A stretch of DNA of 5,595 nt, taken from assembly GCA_031277355.1 (NCBI GenBank), contig JAITMN010000010.1:1-5595 (forward strand). The letters are read 5' to 3'. Below are positions 1 to 4,982 of the stretch, in pieces. A program made the position numbers and the translations under genes. Position 1 is the first letter of the stretch, and each line of letters opens with the position of its first letter. Below the pieces are notes generated by a model that made no database searches, was not told the origin of the DNA, and worked only from the letters and a program-made list of their open reading frames with translations. The DNA comes from Nevskiaceae bacterium (GTDB lineage Bacteria > Pseudomonadota > Gammaproteobacteria > Steroidobacterales > Steroidobacteraceae).

Positions 1-675
1 GACGCGAACGTGATTCGATCCAACGGAAATTTCCACATCTCCGGAAGACCCCAGCAATCGCTGCAATTCCAGAATTCCCTTTCTCGGAACAATGACTTGC
101 CGGATTCCGGCCTCAGACGGCGCAGGAAGCTGCGTTTCGGTAATTGCCAGACGATGGCCGTCAGTTGCCACCATTCGGAGCATTTTTCCGTCTGTTTCCA
201 GCAAGGTGCCATTCAGGTAGTAGCGAACGTCCTGCTGCGCCATCGAAAAATGCGTTTTGCCGATCAGGCGGCCCAGTTCGGCCTGCGGCAGCACCAGCGT
301 CTGCTGCGCGCTGACGCTCTCCACGACCGGAAACTCCGCCGCCGGAAGGCTGGAGAGCACGAAACGGCTGCGGCCGGCGGCCAGTTTCACCTTGTCCCCG
401 TCCAGCGTAAGCGTAACTTTGGCGTCTTCGGCCAGCGCGCGGATGATCTCCAGCAACTTGCGCCCCGGAACGGTGATCTCGCCCGGCTGCTGCACGTCGA
501 TTTCGCCGGAGGCCACCAACTCCACTTCCAGATCGGTGCCGGTGATCGACACCCTGCCGTTCTTCGCCGACAGCAGCACATTGGACAGAATCGGCATCGT
601 CTGTTTGCGTTCCACGACGCCGATGACGCCCTGCAAAGGAGAAAGAATCTGCTCTCGTGTGCCGGAAATTTTCAT
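1..675 (-). CDS. dnaN: DNA polymerase III subunit beta (sliding clamp), N-terminal 225 residues
   Basis: Beta sliding clamp, the ring that encircles DNA and tethers DNA polymerase III and other replication and repair proteins. Translating the minus strand from the ATG at 675 gives an open frame to the window edge that starts MKISGTREQILSPLQGV. It follows the E. coli clamp closely: TMPILSNVLL near residues 26-35, TGTDLEVELVA near 45-55, GRSRF at 101-105, LPAAEFP at 110-116, FSMAQQDVRYYLNG at 143-156, ATDGHRLA at 170-177 and VPRKGILEL at 196-204. Domain I and most of domain II are present; the family is about 366 residues, so roughly the last 140 lie beyond the left edge. A weak Shine-Dalgarno AAGG lies 8 nt before the ATG. 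It is downstream of dnaA on the same strand, but the 276-bp spacer is far longer than the few bases seen in E. coli, so it may have its own promoter. Identity is near certain. Confidence 0.97.
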   Translation of the reverse strand, partial: MKISGTREQILSPLQGVIGVVERKQTMPILSNVLLSAKNGRVSITGTDLEVELVASGEIDVQQPGEITVPGRKLLEIIRALAEDAKVTLTLDGDKVKLAAGRSRFVLSSLPAAEFPVVESVSAQQTLVLPQAELGRLIGKTHFSMAQQDVRYYLNGTLLETDGKMLRMVATDGHRLAITETQLPAPSEAGIRQVIVPRKGILELQRLLGSSGDVEISVGSNHVRV

Positions 676-683
676 GACGGTAA

Positions 684-687
684 CCTT
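684..687 (-). promoter_or_regulatory. Probable ribosome-binding site of dnaN
   Basis: AAGG on the minus strand, separated by 8 nt from the dnaN ATG at 675. It is a short but well-placed Shine-Dalgarno core and supports the chosen start, which also matches the usual N-terminus of the clamp (MK followed by the first beta strand). Confidence 0.5.
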
Positions 688-720
688 AAGGGCTGCAGGG
701 TTCTGATCTTGAAGAAGGAG

Positions 721-733
721 TAGTTTAAAACTA
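721..733. repeat. AT-rich 13-bp palindrome upstream of dnaN
   Basis: TAGTTT and AAACTA form a perfect inverted repeat around one central A. It lies in the most AT-rich stretch of the spacer, directly beside the tandem repeat and the first DnaA box. It could be part of an unwinding element or a regulator site for dnaN. It is not followed by a T-run on either strand, so it does not look like an intrinsic terminator. Confidence 0.4.
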
Positions 734-755
734 TTACTGCTGTCATTACTGCTGT
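733..755. repeat. Tandem 12-bp-period repeat abutting a DnaA box
   Basis: The 11-mer ATTACTGCTGT occurs at 733-743 and again at 745-755, a period of 12. The second copy runs into the DnaA-box-like sequence at 753-761. Short AT-containing repeats directly beside a DnaA box are the arrangement found in origin unwinding regions. That role here is inference. Confidence 0.5.
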
Positions 756-761
756 GGATAT
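753..761 (-). promoter_or_regulatory. DnaA box 1 (ATATCCACA)
   Basis: Minus-strand ATATCCACA matches the consensus TTATCCACA at 8 of 9 positions, differing only at the first base. It is next to the AT-rich tandem repeat, the position expected for a box that seeds DnaA filament formation. Confidence 0.6.
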
Positions 762-822
762 GGGGACTGGTGCAGATTTTCCAAACCGATCAACTCACTG
801 CGGCAGCCTGGCTCAGTGGATG

Positions 823-837
823 GCTTGCCTTGCAAGC
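823..837. repeat. Small inverted repeat in the dnaA-dnaN spacer
   Basis: GCTTGC and GCAAGC flank a 3-base loop, giving a 6-bp stem. No T-run follows on the minus strand, so it is not a convincing dnaA terminator. It may be chance or an origin structural element. Confidence 0.3.
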
Positions 838-859
838 GCTGATTGAACAGTGGGCAGGC

Positions 860-868
860 TGTGGATGA
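860..868 (-). promoter_or_regulatory. DnaA box 2 (TCATCCACA)
   Basis: Minus-strand TCATCCACA matches the DnaA consensus at 8 of 9 positions, differing at the second base. It partly overlaps the 14-bp palindrome at 863-876. Confidence 0.55.
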
Positions 869-876
869 ATTCATCC
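863..876. repeat. Perfect 14-bp palindrome overlapping DnaA box 2
   Basis: GGATGAATTCATCC is its own reverse complement. Its left arm is shared with the DnaA box, and its right arm begins the first copy of the direct repeat TTCATCCCCA. It could bind a dimeric regulator, or it could be two DnaA half-sites facing each other. Confidence 0.5.
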
Positions 877-902
877 CCATTTCATTCACTGCTTCATCCC
901 CA
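870..902. repeat. 10-bp direct repeat TTCATCCCCA, 23-bp period
   Basis: TTCATCCCCA occurs at 870-879 and 893-902. The 23-bp period is close to two helical turns, so both copies lie on a similar DNA face. The motif resembles a degenerate DnaA box (TCATCCCCA is 7 of 9 against TTATCCACA), so the pair may be low-affinity DnaA sites between boxes 2 and 3. Confidence 0.45.
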
Positions 903-905
903 AGG

Positions 906-914
906 TGATCCACA
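906..914 (+). promoter_or_regulatory. DnaA box 3 (TGATCCACA)
   Basis: Plus-strand TGATCCACA matches the DnaA consensus at 8 of 9 positions, differing at the second base. It is opposite in orientation to boxes 1 and 2 and lies about 40 bp past the dnaA stop codon. Confidence 0.55.
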
Positions 915-951
915 GACTGACTCACAACTTGTTCATTGCGCTGAAACCGCA

Positions 952-2301
952 TCAGGCTCTTAACGTGCGCTGCAAGTTGGAATAATCCTCGCGTGTGCGT
1001 GAATCGCTTTGAAGCAAATCCTGCACTTTGCGGCAGGCATGCAGCACCGTCGTATGATCGCGACCGCCGAACGCACTGCCAATTTCCGGCAGACTGTGGC
1101 TCGTGAGTTCTTTTGCCAACGCCATTGCAATCTGTCGCGGGCGAGACAGCGAGCGAGTGCGGCGCGGCGAAAGCAGATCAGCCACGCGCAGCTTGTAATA
1201 CTCGGCAACGGTTTTCTGAATGTTCTCGATGCTCACGAGGCGCGTTTGCAGATTCAGCAGATCGCGCAAGGTTTCTTTCGTGAATTCCACGGTGATCGGT
1301 TCGCCGGTGAAATGTGCGTTGGCAATCACGCGCTTCAGCGCACCTTCCAATTCACGCACGTTCGAGCGAATACGCTTGGCGATGAAGAACGCCACTTCAG
1401 CGGGCAAGTCCACGCCCACGGCTTGCGCTTTGGATAACAAAATGCCCACGCAGGTTTCAAGTTCGGGCGCTTCGATGGCAACCGTAAGACCCCAACCAAA
1501 GCGCGACTTCAATCGCTCATCCAGTCCGGCGATTTCCTTCGGATAACGATCACAGGTGAGGATGATTTGATTCTGTCCTTCCAGCAACGCATTGAAGGTG
1601 TAGAAAAATTCTTCCTGCGATTTGTCCTTGTCGGCAAAGAACTGAATGTCGTCGATCAGCAGCGCCGACAGTCCGCGGTAGCTGTTCTTGAATTCATCCA
1701 TGTGACCGTGGCGCAGCGCCTTGATCATGTCATCGACAAAGCGCTCGGAATGCACATAGGCGATGCGGGCATCGGGATTGCGTGCGCGGATTCCATGACC
1801 CACGGCCTGCATCAGATGCGTTTTGCCCAAACCCACGCCGCCATAGATGAACAGCGGGTTGTAGGCCTTGCCGGGGTTATCGGCCACCTGCATCGCGGCG
1901 GCTTTGGCAAAGTGATTGCTCTTGCCCTCGATGAAGTTCCCGAAGGTGTACTCCGGGTTCATCCGCGAACCGATCGGCCAGAGAGTTTCCGTCGATCGTT
2001 TCTTTGAAGAATCAATAATCGGCGGCGCAGCGATCACTGGCGCAGGTCGCGAATCAATCTCGATGGAGAAGGGCAACTCCGACCCGGCCAGTTCGCGCAG
2101 CAACTGACTGATGCGCGGGCCTGCGTTCGCGCGCACCCAATCCACCGCGAAGCGATTGGGCGCAAGCAGGCGCAACCCTTGAGCCGAATCGACGGCCTGC
2201 AGCGGTCGCAGCCAGGTGTTGACCTGCTGCTCGGGCAGCTCGTCTTCCAGCCGCGCCAGGATTTGCGGCCAGAGGGTAGGGATGTGGGGTAATGCGGACA
2301 T
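952..2301 (-). CDS. dnaA: Chromosomal replication initiator protein DnaA
   Basis: ATP-dependent initiator that binds DnaA boxes, melts the origin and helps load the DnaB helicase. The product is 449 residues, normal for the family. Domain I spans about 1-80 (LWPQILARLEDELPEQQVNTW resembles the E. coli N-terminus) and a short linker about 85-112. The AAA+ domain follows, with Walker A GGVGLGKT at 154-161, Walker B LLIDD at 214-218, sensor 1 TCDR at 249-252, the arginine-finger region LKSRFGWG at 264-271 and sensor 2 SNVRELEGA near 313-321. The C-terminal helix-turn-helix carries the signature GGRDHTTVLHAC at 412-423. The frame stays open to 2415, but the extra 38 residues have no family counterpart and would run into rpmH, so I chose the ATG at 2301. 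No Shine-Dalgarno is evident there, so the start is less sure than the identity. It is divergent from rpmH and upstream of dnaN. Confidence 0.96.
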   Translation of the reverse strand: MSALPHIPTLWPQILARLEDELPEQQVNTWLRPLQAVDSAQGLRLLAPNRFAVDWVRANAGPRISQLLRELAGSELPFSIEIDSRPAPVIAAPPIIDSSKKRSTETLWPIGSRMNPEYTFGNFIEGKSNHFAKAAAMQVADNPGKAYNPLFIYGGVGLGKTHLMQAVGHGIRARNPDARIAYVHSERFVDDMIKALRHGHMDEFKNSYRGLSALLIDDIQFFADKDKSQEEFFYTFNALLEGQNQIILTCDRYPKEIAGLDERLKSRFGWGLTVAIEAPELETCVGILLSKAQAVGVDLPAEVAFFIAKRIRSNVRELEGALKRVIANAHFTGEPITVEFTKETLRDLLNLQTRLVSIENIQKTVAEYYKLRVADLLSPRRTRSLSRPRQIAMALAKELTSHSLPEIGSAFGGRDHTTVLHACRKVQDLLQSDSRTREDYSNLQRTLRA

Positions 2302-2336
2302 GAGGGGGCGGGAGTCTACCTCAGGCGCTGCCGGAG

Positions 2337-2365
2337 TTGACTTGCCTTTCTCCACTGCGTAACCT
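2337..2365 (+). promoter_or_regulatory. Candidate sigma70-type promoter of the rpmH operon
   Basis: TTGACT (2337-2342) as -35 and TAACCT (2360-2365) as -10 are separated by an ideal 17-bp spacer, 33 bp before the rpmH start. The -35 is strong (5 of 6) and the -10 weak. It would drive rpmH, rnpA, yidD and probably yidC. The placement in the divergent dnaA-rpmH spacer fits, but there is no experimental support. Confidence 0.45.
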
Positions 2366-2398
2366 CGCCAACCCATTTTCCCGGCCCGATGTACTGCC

Positions 2399-2539
2399 AT
2401 GGCGACCAAACGCACTTACCAGCCCAGCAAAATCAAGCGCGTGCGCACGCACGGTTTTCGCGCTCGCATGGCCACTGCTGACGGCCGCAAGGTGCTGGCC
2501 CGCCGCCGCGCCAAGGGCCGCAAGCGCCTGATCCCCTGA
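2399..2539 (+). CDS. rpmH: 50S ribosomal protein L34
   Basis: Very small, highly basic protein of the large ribosomal subunit, 46 residues. It starts MATKRTYQPSKIKRVRTHGF and continues RARMATADGRKVLARRRAKGR, the near-invariant L34 sequence, ending KRLIP. Length and sequence match gammaproteobacterial L34, including the 46-residue form familiar in Xanthomonadales. The ATG at 2399 is fixed by the conserved N-terminus even though no clear Shine-Dalgarno precedes it. It is the first gene of the plus-strand cluster, divergent from dnaA, and is followed after 9 bp by rnpA, the usual pairing in bacteria. Confidence 0.97.
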   Translation: MATKRTYQPSKIKRVRTHGFRARMATADGRKVLARRRAKGRKRLIP

Positions 2540-2548
2540 TCCGGGGTC

Positions 2549-2935
2549 TTGCGCACGGCGCTCGTGTCCGGCGCAGTCCCGCCGCTCGGATTTGCACGCC
2601 GCCAGCGGCTGCTTTCCGGGGCTGATTTCGAGCGTGTCTACGCTCGCCGGTTGCGGGTGCAGGACGCCAACCTTTCCGTCAACGCGGTCGCCAATACGCT
2701 GGGGCATGCCCGGCTGGGGCTGTCGATTTCCGGCAAGGCCGTGGGCGATGCGGTGAACCGCAATCGCGTGAAGCGCCAGGTGCGCGAATCCTTCCGCAAG
2801 GCCGCCGCGACGCTGCCGCCATTCGACCTCGTCGTCGGGGCTCGTAACGGCGCGCGGACAGCGCATAATGCAGCCCTTCGCGCCAGCCTCGAAACGCTGT
2901 GGGCACAGGTCAGGAAACGATGCGTAAGCTCTTAA
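2549..2935 (+). CDS. rnpA: Ribonuclease P protein component
   Basis: Protein subunit of RNase P, which works with the catalytic RNA to remove the 5' leader of precursor tRNAs. The frame gives 128 residues from a TTG at 2549. The core begins at FARRQRLLSGADFERVYARR (15-34) and continues with ARLGLSIS (54-61). The RNR signature is NRNRVKRQVRE at 70-80, followed by FDLVVGAR near 92-99. The length is typical of the family. The start is uncertain: there is no ATG ahead of the core, the TTG at 2549 has GGGG only 2 nt upstream, and a GTG at 2564 would give 123 residues. The spacer after rpmH is short, suggesting co-transcription and perhaps coupled translation. The 3' end overlaps yidD by 16 nt in another frame. 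Confidence 0.93.
   Translation: MRTALVSGAVPPLGFARRQRLLSGADFERVYARRLRVQDANLSVNAVANTLGHARLGLSISGKAVGDAVNRNRVKRQVRESFRKAAATLPPFDLVVGARNGARTAHNAALRASLETLWAQVRKRCVSS
2912..2915 (+). promoter_or_regulatory. Ribosome-binding site of yidD inside rnpA
   Basis: AGGA at 2912-2915 lies 4 nt before the ATG at 2920 and within the rnpA coding sequence. It decides the yidD start against an in-frame upstream GTG at 2899, which would add seven residues not seen in the family. Confidence 0.6.
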
Positions 2936-3129
2936 TTGCTCTAATCAGGGGTTATCAGCTCATCATTAGCCCACATTTGGGCCAATGCTGCCGATTTCAC
3001 CCCAGCTGTTCCTGCTATGCCAAGGAGGCCGTGCAGCGGCACGGCGCACTGCGCGGCAGTGTGATGGCGGCGCGGCGCGTGCTGCGTTGTCACCCCTTCC
3101 ACGACGGCGGCTACGACCCCGTCCCCTGA
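2920..3129 (+). CDS. yidD: Membrane protein insertion efficiency factor YidD
   Basis: Small membrane-associated protein that supports YidC-dependent insertion of inner-membrane proteins. It has 69 residues. After an amphipathic N-terminus (LLIALIRGYQLIISP, 4-18) comes the family core CRFHPSCSCYAKEAVQRHG (24-42), then VLRCHPFHDGGYDPVP at 54-69, the characteristic C-terminal motif. E. coli YidD is slightly longer (85 residues) through extra tails. Cysteines are at 23, 24, 30, 32 and 57; those at 23 and 32 are additional to the usual pattern, where a Ser-Ser or Ser-Glu step follows C30. The gene starts inside rnpA (16-nt overlap) and ends shortly before yidC, its functional partner, which suggests coupled expression. 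Its first ~70 bp are noticeably more AT-rich than the surrounding genes. Confidence 0.95.
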   Translation: MRKLLIALIRGYQLIISPHLGQCCRFHPSCSCYAKEAVQRHGALRGSVMAARRVLRCHPFHDGGYDPVP

Positions 3130-3150
3130 TCAAGGTTGAGTCTGAAGAAC

Positions 3151-4923
3151 ATGCCGTCCTCGATTACGAAGAACATCCGGATTTTTCTCTGGGTTGCGCT
3201 GGCGATGATCGTGCTGGTGAATTACCAGACCTTCACCGCCGAGTTCGCGCAGCGCGAGGCGGCTGAGCAGGCTGCGGCGGCGGCCAATCCGCCGCCGTCG
3301 CTGACGGATGCGGTGCCGCAGGCGGTGGCTACGGCTGCGCCGGCTGCCGATGGCGCTGCGGGTGCGGGCGCCGCTACCGGCGTCGGCGAAGTGCCTGCAG
3401 TGACTGCGCCCGATGCCGGCGCTGGCGCTGTTCCGACCGTCGGGGCTTCGCCTTCGGCCGGTCCCGCGCCCGCCACGCTATTGCATGTGCGCACCGATGT
3501 ATTCGACATCGACGTGAGCCTGCACGGTGGCGAGATCGTTCGCGCCGATCTGCGGCAATACCCGGTGATGAAGGGTCAGGCCGAAGTGGTGCGCCTGATG
3601 CGCAACAACGGACCCGGCGATCTGTATTTGTTGCAGACCGGGCTTGTGGGCGCAGGCGCAAATGCCGCTGCCGGTCCGTATCCCACGCACCTGGCCGAGT
3701 TCACCAGCGACTTCTCCGGCTTTGATATGGATGTGTCGGGTTTGGACGATCTGCGCGTGCCGCTGAAGTGGGCTTCGCCCGATGGCGTGATGGTGACGAA
3801 GACCTATGTGTTCCGCCGTGGCAGTTATCGCATCGACGTGGAGTATGAAATCACCAACGGCAGTGCCGCGCCGTGGTCGATTGCTCCGTATACGCAGATA
3901 CTGCATGACGTGCCGCCGATGAAGCGCTCGTACTTCAACCCGAACACCTATGCGTTTACGGGTCCGGCGTTGTACGACGGCACGAAGTATCAAAAGCTGA
4001 AGATCACCAACGAGGATGACGCGCATCTGAGCCGCGATATCACCAATGGCTGGATGGCCTCCTTGCAACATCACTTCGTTGCCGCCATTGCGCCGTCGAA
4101 GGATGAGGCCGACCACTACACGCTGCGCGTGCAGGGCAATGAGTATCTGGCCAGTGTCGTGGGGCCTGTGCGCACGGTAGCCGCCGGCGAGATGGCGCAG
4201 ATCAACGGCACGATGTTCGTGGGTCCGAAACTGCAGAAGCAGCTCGATGCGATTCATCCCGAGTTGTCGCGCGCCGCCGATTACGGACGTTTGACTTTTC
4301 TCGCGCGTCCGTTGTTTTGGCTGCTGCAATTTGCCTTCAATATATTTGGCAACTGGGGCATGTCGATTGTTGCCGCGACGTTCTTCCTGAAGTTGCTGTT
4401 CTATCCGTTGTCTGAAGCGGCGGGTCGGTCGATGGCGAAGATGAAGCAGCTTCAACCGCGGATGAAGCAGATTCAGGAAATGTACAAGGATGATCGCGAG
4501 AAGCTTGGCCGCGCGACGATGGAGCTGTACAAGAAAGAGAAAATCAATCCGGCGGCCGGTTGTTTGCCGATGTTGATTCAGTTGCCGGTGTTCATTGCTT
4601 TTTACTGGGTGCTGCTCGAAAGCGTGGAGATGCGCCAGGCGCCGTTCGTCGGCTGGATTCAGGATTTGTCGGTGCGCGATCCGCTGTTCATTCTGCCGGT
4701 GATCATGGCCGGCGCGATGTTCCTGCAATACAAGCTGCAACCCACGCCTGCCGATCCGGTGCAGGCCAAGGTGTTCATGGTTCTGCCGCTGGTGATGTCG
4801 GCCACATTCGCCGTCTTCCCCGCAGGTCTCGTGCTCTATTGGGTGACGAACACGATTTTGACCATCGTGCAGCAGTGGAACATCAACCGGCGAATCGAAG
4901 CGGCGCGGGTGCTGCGCGACTAG
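3151..4923 (+). CDS. yidC: Membrane protein insertase YidC
   Basis: Inner-membrane insertase of the YidC/Oxa1/Alb3 family, acting alone or with SecYEG. The product is 590 residues from the ATG at 3151. An N-terminal membrane segment spans about 10-26 (IRIFLWVALAMIVLVNY), followed by an Ala/Pro/Gly-rich linker (about 36-108) and the large periplasmic domain (about 110-375, beginning LLHVRTDVFDIDVSLHGGEI). The conserved insertase domain runs from about 385 to the end: NWGMSIVAATFFLKLLFYPL, MAKMKQLQPRMKQIQ, NPAAGCLPMLIQLPVF, VEMRQAPFVGWI and FPAGLVLYWVTN. The groove positive charge is Lys414, where E. coli has Arg366; lysine here also occurs in other proteobacteria. The protein is longer than E. 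coli YidC (548) mainly through the linker. A TTG at 3136 would add five residues, but its AAGG is directly adjacent, too close to serve as its Shine-Dalgarno, so ATG is preferred with moderate certainty. It follows yidD closely. Confidence 0.96.
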   Translation: MPSSITKNIRIFLWVALAMIVLVNYQTFTAEFAQREAAEQAAAAANPPPSLTDAVPQAVATAAPAADGAAGAGAATGVGEVPAVTAPDAGAGAVPTVGASPSAGPAPATLLHVRTDVFDIDVSLHGGEIVRADLRQYPVMKGQAEVVRLMRNNGPGDLYLLQTGLVGAGANAAAGPYPTHLAEFTSDFSGFDMDVSGLDDLRVPLKWASPDGVMVTKTYVFRRGSYRIDVEYEITNGSAAPWSIAPYTQILHDVPPMKRSYFNPNTYAFTGPALYDGTKYQKLKITNEDDAHLSRDITNGWMASLQHHFVAAIAPSKDEADHYTLRVQGNEYLASVVGPVRTVAAGEMAQINGTMFVGPKLQKQLDAIHPELSRAADYGRLTFLARPLFWLLQFAFNIFGNWGMSIVAATFFLKLLFYPLSEAAGRSMAKMKQLQPRMKQIQEMYKDDREKLGRATMELYKKEKINPAAGCLPMLIQLPVFIAFYWVLLESVEMRQAPFVGWIQDLSVRDPLFILPVIMAGAMFLQYKLQPTPADPVQAKVFMVLPLVMSATFAVFPAGLVLYWVTNTILTIVQQWNINRRIEAARVLRD

Positions 4924-4982
4924 GCGCTTGCGATGAGGATGCACGCTGGCGGCTTGAAACCTCCGCGCTGCAATCGCCAGTG

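Larger units (their letters stand above)
676..951. other. oriC: dnaA-dnaN spacer, candidate chromosomal replication origin (oriC)
   Basis: A 276-bp region between the dnaA stop and the dnaN start. Directly seen are three 8-of-9 matches to the DnaA box TTATCCACA (753-761, 860-868, 906-914) and a looser one (TTTTCCAAA, 777-785). There are also an AT-rich patch with a tandem repeat (about 715-750) next to the first box, a 14-bp palindrome and a 10-bp direct repeat. From established knowledge, bacterial origins usually lie beside dnaA and combine DnaA boxes with an AT-rich unwinding element, and dnaA-flanking spacers are the common location in gammaproteobacteria outside the enterics. The divergent rpmH-dnaA spacer shows no comparable boxes. 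A 68-codon reading frame crosses the region on the minus strand but looks incidental. That this is the origin is inference; the boxes could instead serve DnaA autoregulation of dnaN. Confidence 0.6.

Noticed and set aside
10..723. 237-codon plus-strand frame opposite dnaN
   Set aside because: The minus strand encodes an unmistakable beta clamp across 1-675; the plus-strand frame is its antisense shadow with His/Arg/Gln-rich composition.
2302..2415. 38-residue N-terminal extension of dnaA up to 2415
   Set aside because: The extension has no counterpart in DnaA, crosses the rpmH promoter candidate and overlaps the rpmH start on the other strand. The conserved domain I begins just after the ATG at 2301.
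2321..2866. 181-codon minus-strand frame opposite rpmH and rnpA
   Set aside because: It lies antisense to two well-conserved genes and shows no family features.
2969..2982. GCCCA-CATT-TGGGC inverted repeat within yidD as a terminator
   Set aside because: The stem is 5 bp, no T-run follows, and it lies inside a coding sequence.
4924..4982. Rho-independent terminator between yidC and mnmE
   Set aside because: There is only a weak GCGG/CCGC pairing and no T-run, so there is no support for termination; read-through into mnmE is possible.
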